A stretch of 64,000 nt of DNA from Serpentinimonas barnesii (GCF_000696225.1 NZ_BAWN01000032.1:1-64000); one strand, 5' to 3'. Counted from the stretch's first letter, positions 14,392-24,117 are shown. Numbers and translations: made by a program. The notes: generated from the letters alone by a model not told the origin.

Positions 14392-15860
14392 CTCAACAAG
14401 GCCTTTCCCTGTGCGGTAAGGCGGTATTGCTGCAGGCGGCTGTTGGGTTTGTCGGGCAGGGTGAGTTCGATGAGCCCCACCGCCAATGCCGGTTGCAGAT
14501 AGCTTTTGCGGAAGTGCTCGCGGTCTGCCAAGTCCAGCAAGCTTTGCAGCGCTTGCCGGGTGTGCTCCCCTGTCATGACTCGCAGCAATTGCTCGACTTG
14601 CGGGGTGACTTGCGGGGTGACTTGCGGGGTGACGAGGGCCTCGATGCCTTCGCCCGCCCTCGCCCACTGCGCTTGGGGCCGCTGCACCCGGGCGGTGAAC
14701 TGGTTGCCGCTGGCTTCGTCGATCAGTTCGATCTGCGGCCATTCATTCAGCGCGCGGGGGATGCCGCTGCCTAGGCCCCGGTAGGGCAGCAGCCGGAAGG
14801 CGTGTTCGCTGAGGGTGGGGTTGCGGCGGTTGCTTTTGCCGTGGCGGATGTCGTCCACGCTCAGGCTGTCGGGCAGGTGGCCGGGGCTGATGATGTCGAT
14901 GCGGTCGGTGAACACGAGGATGCGAATGGAAGCGCTGGTGAAGTAGTCGCGGTGCACTAGGGCATTGACCAGCAGCTCTTGCAGGGCAATTTCGGGCACC
15001 TCGAGTATGCCCGGCGAGTTGAAGCCCTGATCGCCCTGCACCCGGTGCAGGTTGCGTTTGATGAAGGCGAGTGCCTCGGTGTACTGCTGGGGCAGGGTGC
15101 CGCTGATGTCTTGGCTGTCGAGGTAGCGGGTGTCGGTGAGGCGTGTGCCCGGAAAGGCCACGGCCTTGATGGTGAACGCCGGGCACCAGCGCAGCGGGTT
15201 GCGGCCAAACAGCAGCAGGCCGGTGAGGTTGAGTTCCAGCCCATCACCTTGTCCATCAGCCAGCCCTAGGTTTTGCAGCAGGGCGTCCAGCGGCAGATCG
15301 GCGGGGGCGGTATCGGCAGGGTTGGCGCTGTAGTGCTGGGCCAGGTAGCGGCGCAAGGCGGGTTCGTCTAGGTCGGCGCTGGTGGTGCCGGCCACGGGCA
15401 CTACGTCGGCATGCACCAAGCCACCGCGCTGGAACATGCGTTGCAGTTCCTCGCGGGCGGTCACATGGCGCTTGTCGGCACCCTGTTTGACCCAGATGCG
15501 GCCTTGCTGGTCCAGATAGGGTTTGGCCAGGCCGTTGGGCACGGTCACCACCATCACCAGCCCGGCGTGGGTTTGCACGTTTTCGGTGTGGGGGTGCAGG
15601 GGCGGGCGCACATGCTGGCTGCTGGCGTTGCTGAGCATCTGATTGAGGCGGCGCAGCTCGGCCGCAGCCAGCCCGGCCAAGCTGCCGTCGTCGTTGACGC
15701 CGATGAGCAGGGTGCCGCCGCCGCTGTTGGCAAAGGCGGCCAGTTCGGCGGCCAAGGCGTCGGGGCTGTTGAAGGTGCGTTTGAACTGCTGGCGGGTGTG
15801 CTCGCCCAGCGCCACACGCTGCAGCAGGGCGGCCTCGGTGAGTGGCGGCTGCTCACTCAT
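14388..15860 (-). CDS. AlbA_2/Schlafen-type ATP-binding protein
   Basis: Putative nucleic-acid-binding ATPase of 490 residues from the ATG at 15860; a GTG two codons upstream is possible. The N-terminal AlbA_2 (Schlafen AAA_4) domain covers about residues 15-130, with FKRTF, LAAFANSGGGTLLIGVNDDG and WVKQGADKRHVT. A GHKL-like block, EIALQELLVNALVHRDYF, and GLGSGIPRAL mark the ATP-binding C-terminal domain, followed by a winged-helix part. Between them near residue 415 is an in-frame TPQV triple repeat. Such proteins recur in defence loci and are thought to bind DNA or RNA. It overlaps hsdR by 8 bases and the 118-aa gene by ATGA. Confidence 0.87.
   Translation of the reverse strand: MSEQPPLTEAALLQRVALGEHTRQQFKRTFNSPDALAAELAAFANSGGGTLLIGVNDDGSLAGLAAAELRRLNQMLSNASSQHVRPPLHPHTENVQTHAGLVMVVTVPNGLAKPYLDQQGRIWVKQGADKRHVTAREELQRMFQRGGLVHADVVPVAGTTSADLDEPALRRYLAQHYSANPADTAPADLPLDALLQNLGLADGQGDGLELNLTGLLLFGRNPLRWCPAFTIKAVAFPGTRLTDTRYLDSQDISGTLPQQYTEALAFIKRNLHRVQGDQGFNSPGILEVPEIALQELLVNALVHRDYFTSASIRILVFTDRIDIISPGHLPDSLSVDDIRHGKSNRRNPTLSEHAFRLLPYRGLGSGIPRALNEWPQIELIDEASGNQFTARVQRPQAQWARAGEGIEALVTPQVTPQVTPQVEQLLRVMTGEHTRQALQSLLDLADREHFRKSYLQPALAVGLIELTLPDKPNSRLQQYRLTAQGKALLR
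14596..14631 (-). repeat. 12-bp tandem repeat encoding TPQV
   Basis: Three perfect copies of a 12-bp unit (plus strand ACTTGCGGGGTG) encode three consecutive TPQV motifs in the linker of the AlbA/Schlafen protein. Expansion would lengthen the linker without a frameshift. Confidence 0.9.
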
Positions 15861-18800
15861 ACGCACGCAGCCCTGAAATCTCGCGCCCCCCGGCGCGTTT
15901 GCTCAGCAGGGGCATCAGGTCGGCCATGAGGGCCAGTTCGGCCTGGCTGCGGGCTTTCCAGCCTAGGTCGAGCGGGGCCATGAGGTCGCTCAAGTGCTCG
16001 CCATCAAAGATCATGCGCTCCAAGATGCCGTCCACAAAGGCTTGCAGGGCGGCAGTGGCCAGGCTGTGTTTGGCGGCGATGGAGGCGAGTTCTTGTGCGC
16101 TCTTGTCGGACTTAAAGCGGATGTAGCCGTCGCGGATGGCGGACTCGGATAAGCCCTCGCCGGCCTTGAGCGTGGCGATGTATTCGGCGATGTCGTCGCG
16201 CTCGTTCATGAACTTGGCATCGGCGCTGATGAGGCCGATGAGTTCCTCGCGGCTCATCTTGGCCTTGCCCGGCTCCTTGGCGCTGAACTTGGCGATCAGG
16301 CCCATGATGTAGTCGTAGTCGATCACGGCGGAGGCGAAGAGCACGAACTCGAAGTCGAGTTGGTCCACTGCGGTGTCGGTGCCAGCGCCATCGCCCTCCT
16401 GGCCGCCCTTGCCCTGCTGCGCCCTAAGCCGCTTGGCGGTTTCTAGGTACTGGCCTTTGAAGCCGCGCAGGTTTGCATCGGACAGCACCTGCTCGATGGC
16501 GGCCCGGTCGCCCTCGGTGAGGTCGGTGTATTGGTCGAGCTGGGTTTTGAGCCGCTGCACTTCTTTGAAGTGGGCGATGAAGGCGGCGCGGGCCGCGTCA
16601 CCCTTCAGGTTCGCCACGGCGGAGGGCGTGCAGGCCAAGCCTTGGGACTTCATGAAATCGCCTAGCGTTTGCACGGCGGCCTCCAGCTTTTGGATGACCA
16701 CGGGCGCTTTGTCCACCAGCCAGATTTCCCGCGCCTGCTCGCCGGTTTTCTCGCCAGAGAAGAGGGTGATGGCGGCATCGACGGCGTCTTGCTGCTGGCG
16801 GAAGTCGAGGATGTTGCCGTAGGGCTTGCTGCCGTTGAGCACGCGGTTGGTGCGCGAAAAGGCTTGGATGAGGCCGTGGTGCCGCAGGTTCTTGTCCACA
16901 TACAGCGTGTTCAGGAACTTGGAATCGAAGCCGGTGAGCAGCATGTCCACCACGATGGTGATGTCGATCTTTTGCGCCGCCGGGTGGTCGGCATTGGGCC
17001 ACTGCTGGTCTTTGATGCGCTTTTGCACGTCTTGGTAGTAGAGGTCGAACTCGGCCAGGCGGTGGTTGCTGCCGTAGCGGGCGTTGTAGTCGGCGAGTAT
17101 GCCTTTGAGCGCGGCTTTCTTGCCCTCGGGGTCTTCTTGGTTGTCGGCCTGCTCTTGCGGCAGGTCTTCTTGGATCTGCTTCACATCCGGGTCGCCCTCG
17201 GCAGGCGGGGAGAACACGCAGGCGATGTTGAGCGGCTTGAAGTCGGGGTCGGCGGCCTGTTTGTCCGCCTGCAGGGTTTTGAACAGCGCGTGGTACTCGA
17301 TGGCGTCGTTGATGGACGCGGTGGCCAGGATGGCGTTGAAGCGGCGGCCGCCGGTGGCGGCGTCGTGCTTGGCCAGAATGGCCTCGATGACGGCCTTCTT
17401 GGCGATGGCTTCGCCGGGCTTGGGCGGCTTGTTGCCGTTTTCCTCTTTGGGCTTGAAGTAATCGACGTGGAAGCGCAGGACGTTGCCGTCCTCGATGGCG
17501 TGGGTGATGGTGTAGGCGTGCAGCTGCTGCTGGAACAGGTCCGCCGTGGTGCGCATGGAGGCCTGGGTGTCCTCGACCTTCTGCAAGCTGGCATTGGCCT
17601 CGAAGATGGGCGTGCCGGTGAAGCCGAAGAGCTGCGCCCTGGGGAAGAACGCTTTGATGGCCTTGTGGTTGTCGCCAAACTGCGAGCGGTGGCATTCGTC
17701 GAAGATGAAGACGATGCGCTTGTCTGTCAGGGCTTCGAGCTGTTTCTTGTAGCTGGACTGGCCGTTTTTGCTGCGCTTGCTGTTTCCATCCAGTGCCAGG
17801 CCCAGCTTCTGGATGGTGGTGACGATCACCTTGTCGGCGTAGTCTTCTGACAGCAGGCGGCGCACGAGGGCGGCGGTGTGGGTGTTTTCTTCGACGCAGC
17901 CTTGCTGGAATTTGTTGAATTCCTCCCGCGTCTGGCGGTCGAGGTCTTTGCGGTCCACCACAAATACGCATTTGTGGATGTGCTCGTTTTCCTTGAGCAG
18001 CGTAGCGGCCTTGAAGGAGGTGAGCGTCTTGCCGCTGCCGGTGGTGTGCCAGATGTAGCCGTTGCCCTTGTTTTCGTCTATGCACTGCACGATGTGCTGC
18101 ACGGCATAGACTTGGTAGGGCCGCATGACCATGATTTTTTGCTCCCCCGCCAGCAGCACCATGTAGCGGCTGATGGTGCGGCCGAGGTCGCACTTTTTCA
18201 GGAAGCGCTCGGCAAATTCATCGAGCTGGGTGATCTTGCGGTTGCCTTCGTCTGCGAACTCGTAGATGGGCAGAAAGCGCTCGTCGGCATTGAAGGCAAA
18301 GTGGTGGGCGTTGTTGTTGGCGAAGTACCAGGTGCGGTCGCGGTTGCTGACGATAAACAGCTGCATAAAGCAGAGCAGTGTCTTGGTGTAGCCGTTGCCG
18401 GGGTCGTGCTTGTACTCGACAATCTGCTCCATGGCCCGGCGCGGGTTCACGCCCAGGGTTTTGAGCTCGATCTGCACACAGGGCACACCGTTGATGAGCA
18501 AGATGACGTCGTAGCGGTGGTGGCTGTAGTCGGTGTTGATGCGCAGTTGGTGGATGACCTCGTAGTGGTTTTTGCACCAGTCCTTGAGGTTCACCAGCGA
18601 GTAGTTCAGCGGCGTGCCGTCGTCGCGGGTAAAGGCATTGATGCTGCGCAGGGTCTTGGCCGCGGTGTAAACGTCGGGGGTGACGATTTCATCCAGCAGC
18701 CGGGCGAACTCGGCATCGGTGAGGCGGACCCGGTTGAGGGCCTCGAACTTCTCGCGGAAGTTCTGCTCCAGAGCGGCGCGGTCGCGGATGTCGGCGCGGA

Positions 18801-18915
18801 ATTCGTACTTCAGGTTCTGCAGCTTGCCTATGAAGCCGTACTCGATCTGCTCTTCTTTGACGATGGGGCTCGGTGCTTGGGCCAGCAGATCGTAGGTGGA
18901 CTGGGATGAAGGCAT
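15853..18915 (-). CDS. hsdR: Type I restriction endonuclease subunit HsdR
   Basis: Motor and nuclease subunit of the type I RM complex; translocates and cleaves unmodified DNA. From the ATG at 18915 it is 1020 residues, near the length of the type IC HsdR. The PD-(D/E)xK nuclease has Asp136, Glu150 and Lys152 in YDVILL and QIELKT. The SF2 helicase part has the Walker A TTGSGKT (291-297), the DECH box (406-409), and FGFTGTPIF and QAFSRTNRV further on. A long helical C-terminus follows. The frame is intact. It is the first gene of the operon, 165 bp from the 3' end of tRNA-Thr. Confidence 0.95.
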   Translation of the reverse strand: MPSSQSTYDLLAQAPSPIVKEEQIEYGFIGKLQNLKYEFRADIRDRAALEQNFREKFEALNRVRLTDAEFARLLDEIVTPDVYTAAKTLRSINAFTRDDGTPLNYSLVNLKDWCKNHYEVIHQLRINTDYSHHRYDVILLINGVPCVQIELKTLGVNPRRAMEQIVEYKHDPGNGYTKTLLCFMQLFIVSNRDRTWYFANNNAHHFAFNADERFLPIYEFADEGNRKITQLDEFAERFLKKCDLGRTISRYMVLLAGEQKIMVMRPYQVYAVQHIVQCIDENKGNGYIWHTTGSGKTLTSFKAATLLKENEHIHKCVFVVDRKDLDRQTREEFNKFQQGCVEENTHTAALVRRLLSEDYADKVIVTTIQKLGLALDGNSKRSKNGQSSYKKQLEALTDKRIVFIFDECHRSQFGDNHKAIKAFFPRAQLFGFTGTPIFEANASLQKVEDTQASMRTTADLFQQQLHAYTITHAIEDGNVLRFHVDYFKPKEENGNKPPKPGEAIAKKAVIEAILAKHDAATGGRRFNAILATASINDAIEYHALFKTLQADKQAADPDFKPLNIACVFSPPAEGDPDVKQIQEDLPQEQADNQEDPEGKKAALKGILADYNARYGSNHRLAEFDLYYQDVQKRIKDQQWPNADHPAAQKIDITIVVDMLLTGFDSKFLNTLYVDKNLRHHGLIQAFSRTNRVLNGSKPYGNILDFRQQQDAVDAAITLFSGEKTGEQAREIWLVDKAPVVIQKLEAAVQTLGDFMKSQGLACTPSAVANLKGDAARAAFIAHFKEVQRLKTQLDQYTDLTEGDRAAIEQVLSDANLRGFKGQYLETAKRLRAQQGKGGQEGDGAGTDTAVDQLDFEFVLFASAVIDYDYIMGLIAKFSAKEPGKAKMSREELIGLISADAKFMNERDDIAEYIATLKAGEGLSESAIRDGYIRFKSDKSAQELASIAAKHSLATAALQAFVDGILERMIFDGEHLSDLMAPLDLGWKARSQAELALMADLMPLLSKRAGGREISGLRAYE

Positions 18916-18998
18916 GGGGCAGGCTCGTGCGTGGGCTGTGGACTGCAAGGGATTGTGGCCCTTGGCACGATGAAGTGCCGCGTCCGGAATGCAACGAG

Positions 18999-19004
18999 AT
19001 TATG
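18999..19004 (-). promoter_or_regulatory. -10 candidate for the hsd operon
   Basis: CATAAT on the minus strand, about 85 bases before the hsdR ATG, is the only good -10-like box in the gap between tRNA-Thr and hsdR. No clear -35 was found. Confidence 0.3.
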
Positions 19005-19080
19005 GGGCGAGTGGGCGCGACGCTGGCTTAAGCAGCGGGCACCCCCTTTAGGCAGCTTGTGGCTGTGCCAGACTTTGAAT

Positions 19081-19156
19081 TGGTGCCGGAAAGAGGAATC
19101 GAACCCCCGACCTTCTCATTACGAATGAGCTGCTCTACCGACTGAGCTATTCCGGC
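19081..19156 (-). tRNA. tRNA-Thr (anticodon CGT)
   Basis: The minus strand folds into a 76-base cloverleaf: acceptor GCCGGAA/TTCCGGC, D-arm AGCTCAGTCGGTAGAGC, anticodon loop TTCGTAA giving CGT, and T-loop GGTTCGATTCC. The CCA end is encoded. It lies 58 bp downstream of metG on the same strand. Its 3' end faces the hsd operon, as expected for an island inserted at a tRNA gene, but I found no copy of the tRNA 3' end near position 9850. Confidence 0.97.
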
Positions 19157-19214
19157 ACTGAAGCAAGACTGGGCAAAACCCAGAGCATGCGATTATATTG
19201 CGCACGCACGCCTT

Positions 19215-21410
19215 TTAATGCACCCGCATACCCGGCTCGGCGCCCGGCCAGGCTTGCAGCAGGTACAGGCCGGGGCGGGCCTGTTCGTCGGCGTGGCTGG
19301 CCGAGAGCACCATGCCTTCGCTGACGCCAAACTTCATTTTGCGCGGGGCCAAGTTGGCCACCAGCACGGTGAGCTGGCCTACAAGTTGTTCCGGCTGGTA
19401 GGCGCTGGCGATGCCGGAAAACACGTTGCGCAAGCGCCCCTCGCCGGCGTCGAGCGTGAGGCGGAGCAGCTTGGTCGAGCCGCTGACGGCCTCGCAGGCC
19501 ACGATGCGCGCGATGCGCAGATCGACTTTGCCAAAGTCCTCGATCCCAATCTGCGGGGCGACCGATTCGCCGCCGGGCAGGGGGGTGTCTGGGTCGGCGG
19601 CAGGGGGCGCAGGGTGTGCGCTTTGGGCGCTTTTTGCAGCGGCGGGGCTGGCTTTGAGCACCGGGGCGGCGGGGTTGGCTGGAGCGGCTGGAGCGGCTGG
19701 AGCGGCAGCGGGCTCGAACAGCTCTTGCAGCCGCTTGGCATCGACGCGCTGCATCAGGTGCTGGTAGGCGCCGATGGCGTGGCCCGCGCCCAGTGGCGTG
19801 GCGGCGTTGGCCCAGTCCAGCGGGGCGCAGCGCAAAAAGGCTTCGACTTGCTCAGCCAACTTGGGCAGCACCGGCTTGAGCAGCGCCGTGAGCACGCGAA
19901 AGCACTCGATGCAGGTGCTGCACACGTCTTGCAGGCGTGCGGCGCAGTCGGGCTGGCGCGCCAGTTCCCAGGGTTTGTTTTGGTCCACGTATTCGTTGAC
20001 TCGGTCGGCCAGCGCCATGGTCTCGCGGATGGCCTTGCCATATTCGCGCTCGGCCAGCAGCTCGGCGACCTGCGGCACGGCGCGCTGCAAGCCGTCGAGC
20101 AGGGCTTCGCCGTCCGGCGCCAGGGGGCCGAGGCGGCCCTCGAAGCGCTGCGCCAGAAAGCCAGCCGCGCGCGAGGCGATGTTGATGTATTTGCCAATCA
20201 GGTCGGAATTGACGCGGGCCACGAAGTCTTGCGGGTTGAAGTCCACGTCCTCGTTGCGGCTGCTCAGCTTGGCCGCCAGGTAGTAGCGCAGCCACTCGGG
20301 GTTGAGGCCGAGTTGCAGGTATTTGAGCGGATCGAGCCCGGTGCCCCGGCTCTTGCTCATCTTTTCGCCGCCGTGCAGGGTCAAAAAACCGTGTACGTAA
20401 ATGGCGCTGGGCACCTTGCGGCCAGAAAAATGCAGCATCGCCGGCCAGAACAGGCTGTGAAAGGTGATGATGTCTTTGCCGATGAAGTGCACCTGCTCCA
20501 CGTTCGGGTCTGCTAGGAACTGCTCAAAACTTTGCGCGGTGCGCGAGGCCGGGTGCCCGTGCGCAGCGGCTTGGCCGCTGTCGAAATGGTGCTTGAGGCT
20601 GGCCAGGTAGCCGATCGGGGCGTCGAGCCAGACGTAGAAATACTTGCCCGGTGCGTCTGGGATTTCGATGCCAAAGTAGGGTGCGTCGCGGCTGATGTCC
20701 CAGTCGCCCATTTTGGCCTGGCCGTCGTCGCCGGGGGCGAGCCATTCGCTGATCTTGTTGAGCACCTCGGGCTGCAAGCGCCCGGGCGTGCTGGTCCACT
20801 GGTCGAGGAATTCGAGGCAGCGCGGGTCGGACAGTTTGAAGAAAAAATGCTCGGATTGGCGCAACAGCGGCGTGGCGCCCGAGAGCGCCGAGTAGGGCTG
20901 GCGCAGCTCGGTCGGGGCATAGACGGCGCCGCAGGCTTCGCAGTTGTCACCGTACTGGTCCGGCGCGCCGCACTTGGGGCAGATGCCCTTGATGTAGCGG
21001 TCGGGCAGGAACATGTTTTTTTCGGGGTCGAAAAACTGTTCGATGACGCGGCTCTCGATCAGGCCGGCGGCCTTGAGGTCGAGGTAGATGCGCTGCGCCA
21101 GCGCGTGGTTTTCGGGCGCGTCGGTGCTGTGCCAGTGGTCGAAGCGGATGTGAAAACCGTCCAGATAGGGCGCGCGGCCGGCGGCGATGGCGGCCACGAA
21201 CTGCTGCGGCGTCTGCCCGGCTTTTTCAGCCGCGATCATGATCGGCGCCCCGTGCGCGTCGTCGGCGCAAACAAAGTGCAGCTCGTGCCCGTGCAGGCGC
21301 TGCGTGCGCACCCAGATGTCGGCCTGGATGTACTCCATGATGTGGCCGATGTGGAAGGCGCCGTTGGCGTAGGGCAGGGCGGTGGTGACGAAGAAGCGGC
21401 GCTGGGTCAT
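19215..21410 (-). CDS. metG: Methionyl-tRNA synthetase MetG
   Basis: Charges tRNA-Met with methionine. The 731-residue class I synthetase has the HIGH motif as HIGH (20-23) in [11 protein letters not shown], a zinc knuckle [20 protein letters not shown], and KMSKS near residue 350. The C-terminal 110 residues are the dimerising tRNA-binding (EMAP/Trbp111) domain starting at [16 protein letters not shown]. An Ala/Pro-rich linker precedes it and includes an AAP repeat encoded by three 9-bp units near 19681-19707. The ATG at 21410 precedes the conserved [17 protein letters not shown]. Confidence 0.97.
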   Translation of the reverse strand: MTQRRFFVTTALPYANGAFHIGHIMEYIQADIWVRTQRLHGHELHFVCADDAHGAPIMIAAEKAGQTPQQFVAAIAAGRAPYLDGFHIRFDHWHSTDAPENHALAQRIYLDLKAAGLIESRVIEQFFDPEKNMFLPDRYIKGICPKCGAPDQYGDNCEACGAVYAPTELRQPYSALSGATPLLRQSEHFFFKLSDPRCLEFLDQWTSTPGRLQPEVLNKISEWLAPGDDGQAKMGDWDISRDAPYFGIEIPDAPGKYFYVWLDAPIGYLASLKHHFDSGQAAAHGHPASRTAQSFEQFLADPNVEQVHFIGKDIITFHSLFWPAMLHFSGRKVPSAIYVHGFLTLHGGEKMSKSRGTGLDPLKYLQLGLNPEWLRYYLAAKLSSRNEDVDFNPQDFVARVNSDLIGKYINIASRAAGFLAQRFEGRLGPLAPDGEALLDGLQRAVPQVAELLAEREYGKAIRETMALADRVNEYVDQNKPWELARQPDCAARLQDVCSTCIECFRVLTALLKPVLPKLAEQVEAFLRCAPLDWANAATPLGAGHAIGAYQHLMQRVDAKRLQELFEPAAAPAAPAAPANPAAPVLKASPAAAKSAQSAHPAPPAADPDTPLPGGESVAPQIGIEDFGKVDLRIARIVACEAVSGSTKLLRLTLDAGEGRLRNVFSGIASAYQPEQLVGQLTVLVANLAPRKMKFGVSEGMVLSASHADEQARPGLYLLQAWPGAEPGMRVH

Positions 21411-21611
21411 GGGGCTGGGCAGTGGGCGGGTAAGCACTTGATTTTAGCGGCCACAACCCTGGGCCGCCAGCATCTGCGCCACCCCCATCGCGCCCCCCCG
21501 GCCCACGCCAAGCACTTGGCTGGGCGCGGATATGTGGCCCGCTGCAGCAGGCCGTGCGCGCAATCGCATTAGACTCGGCAGCGACGATAAACCACAGGTG
21601 GAATTTGCAAA

Positions 21612-22709
21612 ATGGCTATTGAACCCCAGGCGCTGCTGCAGGCGCTGCAAACCGTGATCGACCCGCTGACCGGACGCGATTTTGTCTCGACCAAAGCCCT
21701 CAAAAACCTGCAGATCCGCGGCGCCGAGGTGGCGTTCGAGGTCGAGTTGGGCTACCCCGCGCAAAGCCTGTGGCCCGAACTGAGCCAGGCGCTGCGCGGC
21801 GCCGCCCAAACGGTGGCGGGGGTGGGCCAGGTGCAGGTGCATTGGCAGACGCGCATCGTGGCGCATCAGGTGGCGGCGCCCAGCGTGCCGGCGCTGGAGC
21901 AGGTGAAAAACATCGTGGCCGTGGCCTCTGGCAAAGGGGGCGTGGGCAAGAGCACCACGGCGGTCAACTTGGCGCTGGCCTTGGCCGCCGAAGGGGCCAA
22001 GGTGGGTGTGCTGGATGCCGATATCTATGGCCCGAGCGTGCCCACCATGTTGGGTTTGCAGGGCCAAAGGCCCGAAAGCCTAGACGGCAAAACCATGGAA
22101 CCCCTGCTCAAGCATGGCTTGCAGGTGATGTCGATCGGCTTTTTGATCAAGCCCGACGACGCCATGATCTGGCGCGGCCCCATGGCAACCCAGGCGCTGG
22201 AGCAACTGCTGCGTCAGTCCAACTGGCAAGCGCTGGATTACCTGATCGTCGATCTGCCGCCCGGTACTGGCGACATCCACCTGACCATGGCGCAGCGGGT
22301 GCCGCTGACGGCGGCCTTGATCGTCACCACGCCCCAAGACGTGGCCCTGCAAGATGCGCGCAAAGGCATACGGATGTTTGAAAAGGTCGGGGTGCCGATT
22401 CTGGGTCTGGTCGAGAACATGGCGATGCATGTGTGCAGCCGCTGCGGCCATGCCGAAGCGGTGTTTGGCCTCGAAGGGGGGCAGCGTCTGGCGGCCGAAA
22501 TGGGTTTGCAGTGCCTAGCCACCTTGCCGCTGGCGCTGGCCATTCGCGAGCAAGCCGACCGGGGTGAGCCGATCGTGGTGGCTGCGCCCGACGGCGAACT
22601 GGCGGCGCAGTACCGCCGTTTGGCGCTGCGCACGGCCGCGGCGCTGAGCCTGCTGGGGCGCGACTACTCCAGCAAGTTGGGCGCCCTCAAGGTGCAAGTT
22701 CAGCCCTGA
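21612..22709 (+). CDS. apbC: Iron-sulfur cluster carrier protein ApbC (Mrp)
   Basis: P-loop NTPase of the Mrp/NBP35 family that binds and transfers 4Fe-4S clusters to apo-proteins. The 365-residue protein has an N-terminal MIP18 (DUF59) domain, the deviant Walker A GKGGVGKST (107-115), the DADIYGPSVP segment and a cluster-binding CxxC in HVCSRCG near residue 276. It is divergent from metG across a 200-bp gap that holds both promoters, in which I see no strong boxes. Confidence 0.94.
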   Translation: MAIEPQALLQALQTVIDPLTGRDFVSTKALKNLQIRGAEVAFEVELGYPAQSLWPELSQALRGAAQTVAGVGQVQVHWQTRIVAHQVAAPSVPALEQVKNIVAVASGKGGVGKSTTAVNLALALAAEGAKVGVLDADIYGPSVPTMLGLQGQRPESLDGKTMEPLLKHGLQVMSIGFLIKPDDAMIWRGPMATQALEQLLRQSNWQALDYLIVDLPPGTGDIHLTMAQRVPLTAALIVTTPQDVALQDARKGIRMFEKVGVPILGLVENMAMHVCSRCGHAEAVFGLEGGQRLAAEMGLQCLATLPLALAIREQADRGEPIVVAAPDGELAAQYRRLALRTAAALSLLGRDYSSKLGALKVQVQP

Positions 22710-22726
22710 TTGGGGTGCTGCCGGCT

Positions 22727-22746
22727 GGGGCTCGGAAAACAGCCCC
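22727..22746. terminator. Hairpin between convergent apbC and MFS gene
   Basis: GGGGCT and AGCCCC form a 6-bp stem around an 8-base loop in the 40-bp gap between the two stop codons. No T-run flanks it, so it is a weak candidate. Confidence 0.3.
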
Positions 22747-22749
22747 TGC

Positions 22750-24081
22750 CTATTGCCGGTCTGCGCTTGGGCTGGGCTCTACCCGTTTCGGGCCGTGGCT
22801 GCGTGCGCGGGTCACGTCCAAGCGCCGAATGTCTTTGGACAGCAGACCCAGCAAAACCAGGCAGCCCCCGGTCAAGCCCATGAAGATGAACAGGCCGCGA
22901 ATGCCGAGCAGTTCGCCCAAGGGCGCCGCCAGCGCCAGCCCGACCGGCGCGGCCAGCGCCACCACCGTGGTCATGAGCGACAAGGCACGCCCCTGCAACT
23001 GATTGGGGATGGTGCTGAGCAGCAAGGTGGACAGCGGCGCGTTGCCAATGATGTAGAAAAAGCCGCTCAGCGTCCAGGCCAGCACCGCCAGCACGAACCA
23101 GTCGGGGTTGGGCAGGGCCGTGGCGGCCAGCATGAAGCACGACAGGGAAAAACCAGCGATCACCCAGCGGATGTGGCGCTTGGGCGCCACAGCGGCCACC
23201 AGCAATCCGGCCAAGATCATGGCCGCCCCGGCCAGTCCTTCCATCAGCGCCACCTCGGGCGCACCACCGCCAAAATGGTTGCGTATCAGCAGCATCACCA
23301 GCGTGAAAGAGGGCATCACCACCATCACCACCACGGCCAGCAGGGCGTAGAGTTTGCGCAAGCCCGGCACCGACCAGACGGCCCGAAAGCCTTCCACGAA
23401 ATCGCGCCGCAGGGTGTCGAAAAAGCCGTGTTCGCGCCGCTGCGCGCGCTTGGGCTGGGCAATGCTGAAAATCAGCAACGGAATGATGCCCAGCACCGCC
23501 GTGAAGACGTCGATGCTGAGCGCCCAGCCGATCGGCAAGATGCTGATGGCAAAGGCCCCCAGCGGGGCGGCGGCTACTGTCATGATGCCGGTCAGGCTCT
23601 GGTTGAGGCCCACGGCGCGCGGCAGAAAGTGTGCTGGCACCAGGTTCGCCAAGCTGGCAATCGCGGCCGGGTACTGGATCGCTTGCAGCGCGCTGCGGAT
23701 GAACACCATCACAAAGATGTGCCAAATTTCGATGCGCCCGCTCAGAAAGAGCGCAATCAAAGCCACCATGCACAAGGCCCCCAGGGTGTCGGCGGTCACC
23801 ATCAGCCAGCGCCGGCTGTAGCGGTCGGCCAGCACGCCGCCGATGGGGCTTAGCAGGGCGTAGGGCAGCAGGGCCAAGATGCCGGCTGTGGCCAGCATCG
23901 AGACGCTGCCGGTGGTGTCGGTGATCCACCACAGCAGCACGAACTGCGTCATGGCCGAGCCGATGAGCGACAGGGCCTGGCCAAAAAAGATCGACCAGTA
24001 ACGCAGTTTCCAGTGCGGCCCAGGGTCGATGCCGGTGAGGGTGGACTCAGCGTCTGGGGCGGGCTGGAAGGGGGTTGTCAT
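22750..24081 (-). CDS. MFS transporter (MFS_3/EntS-like)
   Basis: Inner-membrane major facilitator of 443 residues with 10 to 12 hydrophobic segments and the MFS signature GGVLADRYSRRWLM between segments two and three. The pattern fits the MFS_3 group that includes the enterobactin exporter EntS and several drug exporters. The substrate cannot be read from sequence. The cytoplasmic loop between segments six and seven is basic (AQPKRAQRREHGF). It lies downstream of bamC on the same strand after a 73-bp gap that contains an inverted repeat, so it may have its own control. Confidence 0.85.
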   Translation of the reverse strand: MTTPFQPAPDAESTLTGIDPGPHWKLRYWSIFFGQALSLIGSAMTQFVLLWWITDTTGSVSMLATAGILALLPYALLSPIGGVLADRYSRRWLMVTADTLGALCMVALIALFLSGRIEIWHIFVMVFIRSALQAIQYPAAIASLANLVPAHFLPRAVGLNQSLTGIMTVAAAPLGAFAISILPIGWALSIDVFTAVLGIIPLLIFSIAQPKRAQRREHGFFDTLRRDFVEGFRAVWSVPGLRKLYALLAVVVMVVMPSFTLVMLLIRNHFGGGAPEVALMEGLAGAAMILAGLLVAAVAPKRHIRWVIAGFSLSCFMLAATALPNPDWFVLAVLAWTLSGFFYIIGNAPLSTLLLSTIPNQLQGRALSLMTTVVALAAPVGLALAAPLGELLGIRGLFIFMGLTGGCLVLLGLLSKDIRRLDVTRARSHGPKRVEPSPSADRQ

Positions 24082-24091
24082 GCACGAGGCG

Positions 24092-24117
24092 GGCGGACAG
24101 TTGTGAAACCGTCCGCC
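24092..24117 (-). promoter_or_regulatory. Inverted repeat before the MFS gene
   Basis: GGCGGAC and GTCCGCC are perfect 7-bp arms, with a further GTT/AAC pairing inside, 11 bases before the MFS ATG. It has no T-run on the minus strand, so an operator or a hairpin masking the ribosome-binding region is more likely than a terminator. Confidence 0.4.

Noticed and set aside
16669-18909. Long plus-strand frames over hsdR (including 393 and 343 codons)
   Set aside because: Antisense shadows of HsdR, which has all nuclease and helicase motifs in the other direction.
23290-23340. His/Met codon repeat (ATCACCACC) within the MFS gene
   Set aside because: On the coding strand it is a Val/Met membrane segment; ordinary codon bias explains it.
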